Assembly (NCBI GenBank): GCA_013397455.1
Contig: VYZB01000728.1
Coordinates: forward strand, 128,468 to 192,467
Direction of reading: 5' to 3'
From: Crotophaga sulcirostris
Lineage: Eukaryota; Chordata; Aves; Cuculiformes; Crotophagidae
Length of the DNA: 64,000 nt
Position numbers and translations under genes: made by a program. Shown here one piece after another: positions 1-14,475 of this stretch. The notes under the pieces are model-generated. The model searched no databases. It saw only the letters and a list, made by a program, of their open reading frames with translations, and was not told where the DNA came from. Numbering within the stretch: position 1 is the stretch's first letter; each line of letters starts with the position of its first letter.

Positions 1-2680
1 TAATTTGGAAAGTATTTGCAGTAAAGACTTGCTGACATTTAAGAAATACCTACATGTTTTTGCTGTGTGCTGTCTATTCAGGAAAACTTAAGTGATCATA
101 AAATCCATAACAAAACAGATTTTTTTTAAAAAAAAAAAACAACCACAATTCTATACATCCCTATAAGTCATTTTTCATCAATATTTGTAATTTAAAACAT
201 ATTAACAAAAAGATTTTTAAGCTGTATTTTATGTATACAAAAGGGTCACAGATGGTAAAAAGATTTGTTACCGTGAGGTAGTGTAGCATTTTGTGATTAT
301 AAAATTAATCTGTCTCTAAATCTGTTTAAAGAGTTTTTGCCATATAATGAGCAATATAAATTATTAATATTTTCATGTTCTTAGGGACTTTCACAGCCAT
401 AATTTTACCAACACAGCTGTTTGACCCAGTGACATCATGTTTTGCATATTTTTGCATTTTAATGAGTTAGTCATTTAAAAGGTTACAAAGAAACCATAAC
501 TCATAAGTAATTAAATTATTTAGCAGGAGAAGTATAAGAAGGTCTTCTGACACAGGTCACTGTGGGAAGGAAGGAACATCAATGCACCGAACTGCACCTG
601 TTTGTTGGAGATAGGTGCAAGCCAGAAGCTTTACTTTTCAATTACAAGTGGCTGTTTTTCTCTGAGAAGTGGCTGAATACATGCACAGACTAAAACCAAC
701 TGAATTTGCTGTCACTGAGATAGAAGGCTTTTAGGCTACAGTCACAAACAATGCTCAACACTAAATGGGAGTTGTCTTTCAAGACTTGGATAACTTCAAG
801 ATTTTACAGAAAACACTTATGTGCATGATGTTATTTTTCCTTTACGGTACTGAAATACAGACCTTCTGAGAGACTGACGTTTAATCTTTTTCTGTAATGG
901 TTTAATACATAGAAATTGTTGGTGGTGAAAGTTAAAGTGGAAGAACTTGGCAACTTGGGTTGCCTTTCTGCAAGCTAAAGATGTTACAAATCCAGATAAA
1001 CCTCTGACCCTAACGAAATATCTGCAGAACAGTTCAGAAACAGAAATGTTTACAAAAAGATTTTACACCATTAAAAAAGGGGAAGGAAGTTAGGTTTATT
1101 TTAAAATAAATTTACTTACTTTTTCATGCTCTGCTACATAAAAAATACATATTTAAAGCCTGTTTGGGTGTATATTCATTATGAAGTACAAATGAGAATA
1201 ATTAAGACACATTGTGACATTCTCAGGGAAGAGGGAAGGTGGATTGGAAAATGATTTTGCAGTTGAGAACTTTCACTGTCAGTTAATGGGATGCTTGGAA
1301 ATGCCATGGAAACATTAAAAAATTCTGCAATCCAGCTTCATCTCTGCACCTTATTTGAGCATAACTTTCAGAGGGTAATTGCTATTCTCCTTGGTTTCCC
1401 TATCGGTAAATTAGACCAAATAATTACTTGTTACTTGTGTGGGCTTTATGAAGATTGTTTGATCTACTTTTGTTTCTAGTGATTGCTTGCAAAAAGTTAA
1501 GTTCTATATCAATCTTAAAAAAAAACCCTTTTAATTAAAATCTTAGTGAAAAAGTGAAATATGCCTGAGTTTCTTGTTTGATATCTTGTACCCTTCTGAA
1601 ATCTTTGTCAGGAAAGAAAGTAAAATCCTAGCTTAAGAGAGAGGAGAAAAAACTTTCAGAGCACTGAATTTAATTGCAGAACTATAAGTTATGATTGAAA
1701 GATGCCCGGCCTTGTGGGGTAACTGGTAGATTCATTCTTTCCTAGGTTGTCTAGACCCCAAAGCTGTGTGCATTTAGTGAGGAAGAACAGAAGCTGTTAC
1801 TGCAGCCTGAGCAGTTTTATGGAAGGATTATTTGCAGACCTGCATCCAAACTGCGTGGCTGGGGTGGGTTCACTTGCACTCAGCCTCCAGTGATTTCTCC
1901 TGATAGCCTGAATCTCACATCAATGAGAGGTTGGGGACAAGGTTTATTAAACAACGTTTCACACAGTATATGAACGTGAACCTAGTTCTTTTCTGCTAAT
2001 TTACAGAATTAAGGTGATGCTGTAGCTCAGTTTCTTGTGTTTCACTTGCCGTGAGAAATTATTTTCTGCTGAAAATCCTTGGGAAAAACTCCTATCAGGA
2101 ATAGAGTACACAACTAAGGGAGTAAAATCCTTATAATTCATGAATGTGTTTGTTCAGTTTGGGCCTTGGGAACAGACATCATAAAACAGGATTGCAGATC
2201 TTACGCATAGACATATTTGGGTTGCTAATTATAGATAGATGGAAAACATTAATTCTTTTCTAAACTTCAGCAGCAAACTCAGTAACAGCTTATCTGGTGG
2301 AGTTTTTTAGCCCATTTGATTTGTTTAGTATAGCTGCACTCGTACCAGATTAACAAATAGCAAAGTAAAACTTACTAATGACGTGTTTTATACTTTCCAG
2401 CATAAAGATGCTATATATGGTGAAATAAGATGAATGCAGTGTTGCATGCAAATAGATACGGACTTAATGTGGTGAGGAATTAGAAGGCAGTAACAGAAAG
2501 GAAATGAAGAGTTTATTGTTTTTATAGCTCTAATATCCATTAAAAGTTAGTAACACAGCAGGTGACAGTTTGGATAAGTGTAAAGTGAATGTTTTGAAAT
2601 AAATAGCAGTTGGGTGACCTAGGATGTCAGGGCTCTAGACAAGGGTGTGTGTTTGTCAATATATCCTACATGTTTTACAG
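1..2680 (+). other. ARB2A: ARB2A intron, AT-rich, no recognisable feature
   Basis: Intronic by position, since it lies upstream of the first recognised ARB2A exon. Base composition is AT-rich with short A and T runs. All open frames are short and lack splice context or recognisable protein. No repeat family was identified. Confidence 0.6.
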
Positions 2681-2890
2681 ACTCCTCAGGGAACAGGGGA
2701 AGATACAATTTCACCTTTTCTGTGCCAAAACATTTTAATTATATCTTCTTCCAAGTACAGCGGTTCAGTAACCAAGGAGCTGACATTGATGCATGTGTTG
2801 ATAAAGCTGCAAACATTCAAAATGAGATTAACAAAGATTTTGAGGAAAGGGTGACAGCTAATTTTGCACAGTATTCTGCATCTAATTCAG
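2681..2890 (+). other. Unrecognised exon-like open segment (candidate orphan exon or pseudogene fragment)
   Basis: A 210-bp stretch is open in one frame and bounded by plausible splice sites: a TTTTACAG acceptor ending at 2680 and a CAG/GTCAGT donor at 2890/2891. The frame enters after codon base 1 and leaves after codon base 1, giving a symmetric phase-1 exon. The translation includes RYNFTFSVPKHFNYIFFQVQ and, further on, ADIDACVDKAANIQNEINKD. Its composition looks like real protein: a potential N-glycosylation site (NFT), one Cys and a helical charged tail. I do not recognise the family. It cannot be a cassette between the phase-0 ARB2A exons without shifting the frame. It could be a fragment of another gene, an unannotated gene nested in the intron, or chance. 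The upstream polypyrimidine tract is weak, which lowers confidence. Confidence 0.3.
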
Positions 2891-5800
2891 GTCAGTGTAA
2901 TGATAGAATATTTTATAACTGTTATGTCATCCACAGGGACTTTTATGGTGCTTTGTGTTTTTGAGGATTTCTGTATATGAAAGTATAGTTCTTAATACAT
3001 CATTCAAACAGGTTATAACTTTTTTATTGAATATCTATTGGTGGTCGCCATAATCAGGAATAAACTTCAACATTTAGAAGCAATTTTATATATCCATCAG
3101 CATTCATCACGGTAATAGATTCCTTTTGTCTAATTCACCTTGAAAGTATTGACTTCAGAAGTGAAATGGAACCAAAACTACCGTGCCTGTTTTATGGCAG
3201 CGCTTAATATTTGCAAAAGATTGGATGGAAAGTTATATTAAGTGTATTCAAATAATCAAACTGTAGTTTCTTTGTATTGTGTGAGACCTTTTGAGAACAT
3301 CTCAATGTATTTCTGCTCTATTCTCCTCCTTGTTTGAAGGCAACTGACATTCTTCTTTCACTTTTCTTTTTGTTTGTGAAATTTTCTCCTTTTTTTTTTT
3401 ATCCACTCACTTCTCCATCTGCTTTCACTTTTGTTTGCTTGGGCCGTCTCTCATCCCAACTTGATAATGAGGAATGCGGTGTGACCCTGACCTCTATCAG
3501 CCCATGCATGACCTTCTGACTCCCCCACATCACCTCTGACCTTCTCTTTGACAGCTTGATTAATTACCCTGTGTTATGATTTATGAGTAAGTGCTATGTA
3601 AAAATAATAGACAACAGGTGGTCCTCTAAAAACTTTTTGTGGCATGTTTTCTTTTCCTGCCTAACTTGATGAGCTATTTTAAGTTGGGAACTTAGTGGGA
3701 CAATGTGTGTTTGGCAGTAACACGGCATTTTTACACACTTGGACACAGCACTGGAATTCAGGGAGCCGAGGTGTAGCCAGGATGGAAATATCGCAAAGTA
3801 TTAGCAGGGCACAGTTGCCAAAATGTACATTGGGTGGAAAGCGGAGTCAACTGACATTTCAGGCGTTTCGGTCTCAGGTCACGTCTTGAGAAAATTGCTC
3901 AAATAATGGAGGGGGCATTTTTCAAGCTGAGCTGCATCTCCAACAGCTATGTTTACTTTAACGCTTCACTAGTGACTTCTGATTGGTTGTCATGACCTCA
4001 TCCCACTGTTGCACCTACAATGTTGCAACAGTGACATAGATGTACCCTTCCCGCGGAAAAGATGGGAAATGAATGTAACATACATCTTTCAGAAAGATGA
4101 ATGGACATTGCTGGGACCATTTTAACCATGGCCAGGTTTAAAAGCCGAGCACTTTGAGTTGCCTTTCCCCTGGGAATTAACTCCGGTCTTGTTGCCAGCG
4201 ATCCAAATAGAAACCTGAACTTCAAAATTCAGGTTGATAAAGCTTAGGAAAATGATCTCATTCAGACCCTGGCTCACAGTCAAAAAAGATAGTTACATAG
4301 GTCAAAAGATTCCTCTCCAGCCCTGACCTCTCTGGTCACATATGGTGTCCCGTCTTGGTGGATTAATATGCAGAGTTGAATGCTTTCAGCTCATTATTCA
4401 TGTGGCCAGGCAGAAGCGGTTTCAAAAGATTTGGAATTTACTTCAAATACTTTGGGGGTTCTTTTTTTTAAAACCTTACTCTTGCTGTCAGAGGCAATAA
4501 TTTTGGTATTTCTTCTGCTTTGAACTTTCTCTTGAGCTTCCAATAAGAAGCAGAAAGTACTAGTGCATTGCTGGCTCATGTATTACGCTGGAAAAGGCCC
4601 TTCTGAGTTGTTCTGGCTTTGTAATAGAGGTATTGTAACCAAGCCTCATGATTCTTCCCAATGTTTGACTTTGTCAGCCTGCTTTCCCTTTCGTCATCAT
4701 TTACTTCTTCAATCATGAGTTATGTTTCTATTTATGAATCTGCAAGTGGAGTTTGCATGCAGTCCTCAAGCTCCAGAAGCCATTACCTGGAGGACAGTGT
4801 AGTAGTTAGTGTAGATTACATTTTACTTACCTTGAATTTAGTGAAATAGCTGTTAATTGGGTGTTTTAGTTTGAGAGAGAAACTATAATTGTACCCACTG
4901 AAGTTGGAGATCAGAGGCTGGGACTCCTATTTATCAGTGTCTGTCCTGATTATTGTGTCTCATCGCCGATACAGTAATGGGGGATGTTGGTTTCTGTGCC
5001 ACATCTGTATCCTCAGACTCGTGCTGAAGCTCGGGGCTTGGCTTGTTTCAGCCAGCTGAAGATTGATGGGGGGGGCGTGTCTCAAAGTTTAGCTTTTTAC
5101 CATGAAAGAACTTCACACTTTAGTGAGTGATTTCTCTTTCTGTGTGCACTGGTAACACAGGAGGGAACTACCCCACTATTACATATGTTGAAATCATACC
5201 TAATATTTACTGGTGGTGACAAGCTCTAAAAACTGTCCTGGGTGATGGTACTTACACTATGGGTCACTGCGTTTCAATCATGCTATAAGCTCATCGTAGC
5301 CAAAATTGACATTTTTAATGTCATTGTGAGATATACACTTCTGAACACGACTTTCATCTAAAAAGATACTTCTTAATGAATGTGATTTTGTCTTTGCTTA
5401 ACAGCCATGCCAAAGAGTGTGTGTCTTGCCTACTACTGAAGTTTGCTAAAGGCTTTTTTTTAGATGTTAATGGTCTTGTGTGCTTAGTTTTGCATTGAAT
5501 TGCACTGTGCTCAACCCCACAGTGTTAGTGAGGAATTCCAGCTTCTTTTTAATGTTCTGGTTGCACTGAACTTTAATGGTGCAGCTATGTCCACGTTAAA
5601 TTAATTTTTTAAAAATTAGTTGATCTTAAAAACCACACATAGTTGCTATTTAAAGTTGAATATTCCTTTTCATTAGAAAATGATTGGACTAAGTCTGGAT
5701 CAGAGATGTTGTAATTGGGTACTATTTTACCAGTCATTCTGGTTTTCCACATAACTTTCAAATTTTCTTTCTGGTGTCATTGTTTACATCTTGCAATTCA

Positions 5801-8267
5801 GGGTGCAGAAATATAAAGGAAAGAGAAATATACTACAAAACAATCTGAAAAGAGGTTACTATCCTCAGCTAAAGTCTTATGAATTGTAAGATATTTTTTT
5901 TTCTTAGCAATGGGAAAACCTATCTCAGTTATTACTTAATTATTTTAATTGCACTGACAGGAAAGGTTGGCTATCTGGGAGAAATTGTTAAAAAAATGTA
6001 AAGGGAGACATGTTGCACTGCTTAAAATATAACTGATAAAAAATCCTTTAATTGATTTATGAAATAGTGAATTTAAAAATGGAATAATATTTCATCTGTT
6101 GGTGTCTATGTGAAAAATTGACATTGTGTCCTCATAAAATTGGACAAATGAGTCATGTAATTTTCGGTTACGTAATCAATAACTTAGACAAATTCTACTT
6201 CTTTGGTGATTTATGTGTCTCTTTTGTGGTCAGCTTAAAGTGGGCACAAGAGTTTCAAATCCACATAACTCTTGTAGACCCGTAATAAACACGAGTTTTG
6301 CATTTGGGATTGTATAGAAAGCAAAAGAAATCAATGCACAGAATGACTCTGCTCAAAAGGGAGTGGGTCCAGAACAACACAAGGAGCCCTGAAGCCACCA
6401 GCCTGTGAAAGAATGAGAAAAATTTGTCCTAAACTGCCACTAGTGAGCTCAAAAACCATCCTTTCATCTGAGGCATGTAATTTAGGGAAGTTTCTAAGTG
6501 ATATTCTCCCTGTGATGGATTTTGGGCTTTGGATTTTCTAAGTTGGGAATTTTATGTTAATTTTGTGCGTTAACACGACCAGCAATAGCGTGGGTAGATT
6601 TTATACTTTGTCTTCTTTAACTTTCCGTTTTCCTTTGCCCTCCCATCTCTGTTTCTTTATTTATTTTCCTGTTTGTTTGTATTTATCCCAGTTCGGTTCA
6701 CTCAGCAGGGAGGGCAGGGGAGCAACATGACAGGAGACCACTTACTCACGGCGCCGCGTCTAGCGAGGAGGCAATTTTCTCTTTGGCCTATGGTGACCTT
6801 TTTTGACTACGTCCCTTACACCAGAGACAGTGTCCTGAATGCCTCTATTTCACCCTGTTTAGCAGAGTGCAACCATGCTCTTTAACTTGGTTTTTGGTGG
6901 GAGGAGAAGCTACGGCAGACGTTTGAGAAGGGCACAAGGACGAGGGGTAGGAACTCCCTTCAGATGCGATTTTGATAACTAGTCGAGTGTGTCCAACTGT
7001 AGAAAATCACCGAGTGACAATCTGTCTACCTGACAGTGGCCACAATGCGCTACAAGGTTTGTGAATGGCTCTACAGATTAGAATAAAGCAAGCCCAAATA
7101 AAGTATCTTTTGTTGGTGTGGGCTTGGTTTGCTCCAGCCAGCTAGGTATGGGGACCTCTTTGATCCTCCTGCCTGCCCAAGTGCAAAAGGAAGCACCCAG
7201 TGAAAAGCTGGGATAAAGCTGTTCAGTTAGATAATTAATACAGACGTTTCCAAAAAGTAAGTCTTTATTAAAATTTTACTTTTAAAGGACAGCTTGATTT
7301 TGACTGGGAACCGATGGTAACTTTAAGGACTCATCTGTTAAACACATGTGCTTCTCTTTTCTCCCTGAGCTTGCGATTATATCTTCCACAAATATTACAA
7401 TTCTTATGTGATGTGCCACCATTTAAAAATCATAATAAAATGATTGGCTGATTTATTCAAGATTTATTTCTCATTCATAAATTCATGTATTTTCCAACCA
7501 GCTCATTTTCTGAGGCACAAAAATGCAGCTGGTATGCTCAAAAAGCATCCTGCAGGTCACGAATTTTCTCTGGGTATGTTGAATACAGGACATAATCCCA
7601 GTGAAGTTTTAGAGTAGATTTAAAGATGTGCTTAAAAGTCATCCCCACAGTAAAAGAGTTGACTTGTAAGCAATACCACTGAATCAGTTTTGGTATTGAT
7701 TTGTTGTTACTGCCGCTGTTGGCTTCTGCATAGTATCCTTATTGTCAGCCAGACAAAAGGTTTTACTGTTTTAAACTGCAGTGAATAATTTTCACATGCT
7801 TTCTTTAATATATATATATATGTGACCTTCTTCCATCCTTTTTTATTTTAAAGCTGTTTATTGACTGGGTGTAAAGCTTTTTATTCATCATTATGTAGAG
7901 TTCTTAAAATAATATTTTGCTTCTTGTACTGTTTTCTGAAAAAGTCATATAAAGTGCTTATGAATAAAACAACATATTAAATTATTTTAAAGGTAAAACA
8001 GGCAACTTTTCTGACACTGAAGTATGTGTATGAGCATAAGTGCAGGCACAGACAGATATTCACATATCAATATCTCTTTAATGACAGAAGTGAAACAAAC
8101 AGAATATTCTTAAAATACCTTTCTATAAATTATGTTGTGTGAACTTATTGAAATAAACAGAAAAGTTTTTAAGGGCATTAAAGCAAATGCAAAGCATTTT
8201 CAAGCATTAAATCTCCCTTTTCATATTTCTTCTTTTTGTGTGTGCATGTCTCTCTCTTCTGAAACAG
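2891..8267 (+). other. ARB2A: ARB2A intron up to the 8268 acceptor
   Basis: AT-rich sequence ending in the pyrimidine-rich acceptor of the 8268 exon. It holds short T runs near 3392 and a short (TA)n near 7809. I found no exon match to ARB2A here, including the expected preceding exon. Small open frames at 3.3-4.8 and 6.7 kb show no recognisable domain. Confidence 0.6.
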
Positions 8268-8486
8268 GAAGGCTATGGAGTAATAGTACTGAATCCCAAT
8301 GAGAACTATATTGAAGTGGAGAAGACAAAAGCCCAAGTACAGCTGTCTTCTGATAGCTCAGATGAACCTGCAGAAAAGAGGGAAAGAAAAGATAAAATCC
8401 AGAAGGAAACAAAGAAGCGACGTGACTTCTACGAAAAGTATCGAAATCCACAAAAAGAAAAAGAAACTATGCAGATGTATATTAGA
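8268..8486 (+). CDS. ARB2A: ARB2A (FAM172A) internal coding exon, linker with basic nuclear-signal region
   Basis: Phase-0 exon of 219 bp (73 codons) beginning [19 protein letters not shown] and ending [13 protein letters not shown] (read as [11 protein letters not shown]). I recognise it as the central part of ARB2A/FAM172A, a roughly 416-residue vertebrate protein of the Arb2 family. Family members are linked to Argonaute-associated chromatin and to co-transcriptional splicing control, acting in nucleus and cytoplasm. A pyrimidine-rich tract and AAACAG acceptor precede position 8268, and a GTAAGT donor follows 8486. Residues 1-18 complete a beta strand of the alpha/beta-hydrolase-like fold. 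Residues 27-36 are Ser/Asp/Glu-rich, a possible casein-kinase region. Residues 37-52 contain KRERKDK and KKRR clusters that look like a bipartite nuclear localisation signal. Relative to my memory of the human protein, differences cluster at residues 20-26. The exon is intact. The upstream exon carrying the first strand and HGSG-type loop was not found in the window. Confidence 0.95.
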
Positions 8487-11400
8487 GTAAGTTCCTTTTG
8501 GTTTTGTTTGCCCTTCTTTACTGATGTATAGATTTGTTTGCTGTCCATACTGGTGAATGAACAGCATGCTTTTTTAAAAACAAACACATTTCTGAGATGG
8601 CATTCAAGAGTTCATACAGAGTTCCTGCCTCTTTATTCTATTGATATTTTGTCACTTATCAAATGTGAAGTTTTGGAAGAGTTACAAAACATTCCTTTCT
8701 AATTTCAAAGGGGAACTTCAAATAAACCCCAGAGGAACTCACTGGTGCTATCAAGAAAGGGACTAATTTAAGGAAGACTTTGTAAAAATTATTTTATAAG
8801 CAGAGGTGTACATAAGAAACAATTCCTAGTGCAGCTTAGGCAGCGTATTAGCTGCACGTCATGCATGCATTTATTGTATTGTATTATACTGTCTTATATT
8901 GGGGAGGCAGCAGTTACAGCGTGATAGTTTTTTTAACATATTACCTGCTGAATTAGTAATGTATTGTGGAAAATACCAGTGTTCATCTTGTGTGGTAGCA
9001 GATTTTACCCTATAATGTATTGTTTTCATATGAACAGCCATCCATTGTGTTTCAGCTGAACTTCTGAAGGCAGATAAAGGAGGAGAGTTATTAATATCTT
9101 AATAAATATTTAAGCTAGAATAGTTCGAGAATGGTGTAATGAGGAAACTCTGTCCCTTGCTCTTTTCTTACTCAGTGAACCTTTGCACTTTGTAATGCTA
9201 CCAGCATGGGATCGTTATAACAGTGCTACCCGAGGATTTCTAATTCTGCAGGGGGCACAAACAATATTATTTGCACTTTGACACATTCTGCTTCATATAC
9301 ATATGATGCATTATACATTCAAGACTGAGTCATGCAATTTCCAAAGCTCTTATTATGAAAGTTAGCTTTTTCATTCAATGGTAAAACATGTCAGAAATGC
9401 CACGATGTAGTTAAAACAGTAAAAATGTGCATGCCTTTCTGGTTCAAAACAGAGAAAAATCCAGTGAAAGACATGTTAGGATAATCTTAAATTTTAATAT
9501 CTTCCTATTAATTTAGCATAACAATGTTTGCAGGAGAAATACAGCTGTGCTGGCTAGTTAAAAGGGCTTGTAACCTGGATGCGAGATTATCACTAATACC
9601 ATAAATATTACTGTGTCTTTTGAGAAATATCTCACTACAGAGCAAGGGAAACAAAAGGATGCATATACATATTCAGAGTCACCAACAGGGCACGCTGTTT
9701 TTTCTCTCTGCTGCTTTTTATGAGAGATACTGTTCTGCCCACCAGCCAGACCCTGCTTCTTAAGAAGGGCGACCAGGCGTGTCTCAAGGACCGTCAGCAG
9801 CCAGTGGATGATATTGCTGTATTGTTCATAAGGGTGTTTAGTTAGTGTGCTGGTCTGGTGTATCTATGTTGGAAGGGAACCTTTTTTCTGATACCTTTTT
9901 ATCAGTTCCACCTTACTTGTGACTCTTTTGGTTGATGAGGCATGAAAGTTGGCTTCACGAGGTTTGACCCCCAAAGCATAAAATGCATGACTCCGTCCCT
10001 TTTTTTTTTTTTTTTGCATAGATGTGTGCCTCAAATATGACTGTACACGTCCCCTTTTTTTGTTTTCTTGAAACCAAGGAAAGAAATAATATAAGCTTAA
10101 GTGAAAGTGTGGTGGGTGATCTCCTTTCTTGGGTGAATTAACTGAAATTGGGTTTTCTGATGCAGTTCCTGTTTTATTCTGAAAGAATTCTTTGGGGTTT
10201 TTTGTGTAATAGACTCTAATTCAGAGAGTTTTTGAAACAGAATGAAAAACCTCCCAGCTTTGGTGTGCGTGGCAGGTTAAATTACTGCAATTTACTTGCC
10301 TATTGGTTTTTGAAACAAAACTGGACCGCTAATCGGGTGCCGTTGGGCAGAACTCTGTTGGGCAGAACTGCTAAGTCTATAAACACTTCAGTGGCTGCAA
10401 GGCGAGCTGTGAACATAATGTGTTCTGCTCTCCCTTCCTGGACACAGACAAAGTTGTTTGTCTCTCCAGGTGTACCACAATGCAAACAACATGGTGCGAT
10501 GCCATACTGGTGATGCATTTCTTGCCTCTCATACTTGGGTTCATAGAATTACTCTGCTACAGGTTTCACCCTCTGTTTGCACCCTGGGGTTTGCTGCCAG
10601 ACTTATGACGACCATGGGCTGCTGGAAGGTGCTGCATTGAGGCAGGCGAGGGGTGATCTCAAAGGACCATCAGGATATGACCTTCACATACTGTGTCATA
10701 TAGGGTACATTCTACTCGCTGGGATCCTGGAATAAAATATGTTGTTGCTCCACAGAAATATTTAAGGGTGGTATATGTTTCGTCATGAGGAGTCTTGAAA
10801 AACCTGAGCAAGCCTTATATCATGTTTGCAAGGCAGGGAGAACTGGTACAGAGAGACTAGGTGAAAAATTTCCACGCAGAAGGCATCATCAGCATCAAAC
10901 ATTGAAGGAAAATCTGTTTGAGTCAAATATGCCAGAGAAGTTGTTTCAGACTGTTAAGTGGTAGAAATACATATCCCTGGTTATGTTCTCCTAAGGGCAT
11001 TGAGATCTGTTGTGATCTGATGAGGAAATGCTATTTGAACAAATGAAAGCTGTCTGGATGAGGCTCTCACTTGCGCAATTTTCCAGTAATTGGAAACAAT
11101 GGAACTCTTCCATGGTAAATTTAAGTATTTTCTTTATTTTCATAGGAAAAAAAAATGTAGCTGGGACACTCAAGAATATGTCTTAAAATACAAAATCTCA
11201 AATTCCTCTGTGTTTTTATACAAAATGAGTACAAATAAAAACAGTTAAGGGATTGTGTAGAGCATGAAGCATAGTGCTTGAAAGATCAAAGTATTTTTTG
11301 TTTCTTGCTGGAAGTTGCCTTAACTATGAAATAATGTACTTTCTGGCATACATTATAGCTTGTTAAAGGGACTGATCTGGTCTGGGCAATAAACATGATG

Positions 11401-14387
11401 TCAAACATTATGGCAGAAAAACCTGCTTAATATGTTTTGTAATAAGACAGAATTTTTTGTTCTTGAAAACATCTGCCAACTGAATTCACAAGTGAAGACA
11501 GAAAATGTCATCAATTCAGTAACAATCTTACGAATTTGGGTTCTTTCTTGGCGATGCAAACCAAGGAAAAAAAATTCTTGGTAATCAACATTGACTATAA
11601 TACTTTATGGAATGATTAAACAAAAGCATTTTACTTTTATATAACATGCTAATGAATGCATATGAATTTTAATACTCTTACTGTTCAGATTTTAACAAGC
11701 ATATTGCCAGCAGATCATTTTAAATGCATCTGGTTTTTAATGTGTTGAATGAAGGATTGAGTCAAATAGCTAAATATGTACACACATCCTTTTAAAAAAC
11801 ATATTTCTGTCCTTACTTATAGATACTACCATTTTTTCTTAGACCACCAGAGGTTGCTGCTGTACATATTGGCTAATGCTTCCCCCCAGAAACTTCATAC
11901 CCTTGCCAACCTTCGTTTATTACTCAACTAAACTGAGAATTTGTTGATCTCTAACCTTTTTCTATGGAAGCAGATTATACAGACTTAAATGTGACATGAT
12001 GATTCCCTCCATCCTCCAAGCCATCTCCCACTCCCTACAGATTTTCACATTGACTGTGTCTTCTCTACGTTAAAAGACACTTAGAAATGTAAATCAGTAT
12101 TTATCCCCTTCTAAATAGCATTTTGCCACTTAAGTATACTGAATGGATCCTGAAATGTTATTAAAGGAAAAAAGTATAAATCACATAATTTTGTAATAAT
12201 AGTTATTTGCAATAATGTTGTTGCCACAATAGTCAAAGAATATCAAGGAGGCAATAAAGGAAGAAGTAGGAAGAAGTATTACCTTTTCATCAGACCAGTC
12301 AGGTTTTCTGGGCAAAAGGGATGAGCCCTTCCTAGGCCTGTATGCTAGGAATGCTGTCCTTTTTTTTCCACCAAGTTTATCTGCTTTAATAATTCTTACT
12401 GCAAATATTATTTGTGCTGTAGCACAGTCTATAACGGCGCTATTTATACTAACAGCATATCAATTAAATTAAATTAATTTTGGATGTAACATACTTTTCA
12501 TAAATAATTTTTCCCATTTTCTGCAAGAGATTAAATAGAAAAAGATCATGTGCAACTAATTAATTTGTTTTACTAAAAATGGATGCATCAGGATAATTTG
12601 TGCCAGTATTTAGGAGAAAACGGTGGAAGGCAGGTTTATTAATATACGGTTAAGTACGCAGTGGCTGCTGGTGGGCAGGAAATGCTGGCAAGCGTGTGAG
12701 CACAGTTGTGCCATTTCTGCTTATTGTTCGGTACGACTGACACGAGGCATCACCTGACTGAAGGTCACTGCAGAGTGTCCACTTGTGTGGGGTGACCTTT
12801 CAGCGCCGCGGATTTATTCCACGTTGGAGATGGAGCCGTTTGCCAGTGTAGCTGCGGTCCCGCCAGCTGCGCGTGTCTGGCCCCGTGGCTGTCCCTGGGC
12901 AAATGCAGGCTCCCTCTACCTACCCTGCTACTTGGCAAGGTGCACGCCTGCTCCTGTCCAGAGCCCATGTGACTGCATTAGCCTGCTGCTGAGACCAAAC
13001 TAATAAGCCCTTTATTCCACCAGAAGAGACAATATGACAAGAGCTAGGCAGACAGCTCCCAAGACATAAGGGAGACGCTCCAGCACAGAGAAATTTCATG
13101 GCAGACCTGGGCATCAGGACTCCAACCTCCAAAGTCCAGCATTTATATCACAATACCTTTATTTTTTTTCGTTTTACAACTGTTGGTGTTGGTTTACCTA
13201 CGCATCTGAAATAACACATGGTTTTATTTTATTCGTATTTACCTTTTAAAGTCCATTACTCCCTTATGTTCTCAAGAAATCTTTTCCACTTCTAGCAACA
13301 GCAAAATCCTTCCAGCTGTTGAAAACTCATGAGAACTGCTTAGAAACTGCCATGGCTTTATTTTTCTTGCCCCACATACTGCTGGGCACTGAGAGTTAAA
13401 AAAAAGAATGTAGTTCAGGTGCTGGCATGTAAAAGTGTGGTGGCAGGCATCTGGGACACCAGGAGAGATCTGAGTGATGCCTTATAGGACATTGACCACC
13501 CTGTCCCAGCAGCTGGAAGCCAAGCAGTGGACTCTAAAGCATCTACAGTGACACTGAGCACCTACAGTTAGGCCTCCACATCATTCCTAAAGGGTCAGAT
13601 AAGCTTTGAGTTCCTACAGTAGTTTCTGTATATCAGAAAAAATATATTTATATTGTCTTTCATTCTATACATACTACAATGAACAGGCACCTTACATTAA
13701 ACAACTAAAGTATGTTTAAACTATAACAGTATTCAACAATTTATGCATAGGCTATTTAGCTTGTGCAGTTATATTACGTATTTAAAGAATCCTAATACTA
13801 TAAAGACTTCTTATCTTATGTTTTGCATCTGCAAGTCCAGAAAAGTTATATTTGTCTTCTTTTCCGTGAACAAGTGAGAAATCAGACACTCAAATAATCA
13901 CTGAAGGAATATTTTGCATCTCTTCAAGAGCACCACTGGTTCTTCTTTCTGCTGTACGCTTTCTTTGTTCTGTCTCTCGCAAGTATGGTTTAATCAAAGA
14001 AAAGGAATAAACTGGGGCCATCTAGCTTTGGTGTTTTTCAAACATTCATTACATGATGCCGACAAAATGTGTATTGTTGGATCCAGCTCCTAGAACGTGA
14101 GGCAAGCCGTGTGAGTTTCCAAAAGAAAGGACCAGCTTGCATCTGTCTTCTCACCACGAGCTGTGTGGTGCTCACATTGTGCTAAAAAAGACCATCTCGC
14201 TTGTGTCAGATAAGTCCTCCTTCCTTTCAGACAGGATTCACGGTTGGTAAACCTGGCCAGTTAGTGAGCTAATGGTAAAGGAAACTAGCTCAGCAGAAAG
14301 CAGACCTACTTGTTGAAGGCAAAGGTGAATAAAATTATTCAGACTTCTTGTACTCAGATACTACTTGTCTTTTGATTGTAGAGAGAT

Positions 14388-14475
14388 TGCTGTGACGGGC
14401 TGAAAAGACCACGTAGGTCATCTGGTCCATCCTTCTGCCAGTACACATTGCTTTCTGCAAGTATCCTTTATCACT
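14388..14475 (-). repeat. Degenerate CR1 3' fragment
   Basis: The segment around AAAAGACCACGTAGGTCATC followed by TGGTCCATCCTTCTGCC resembles the reverse complement of an old CR1 3' untranslated end (the block that reads 'ggacctctaggtcatctagtccatc' style in other copies). Divergence is high and the boundaries are approximate. It lacks the clean terminal ATTCTATG repeats of the younger copies in this window. Confidence 0.45.
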
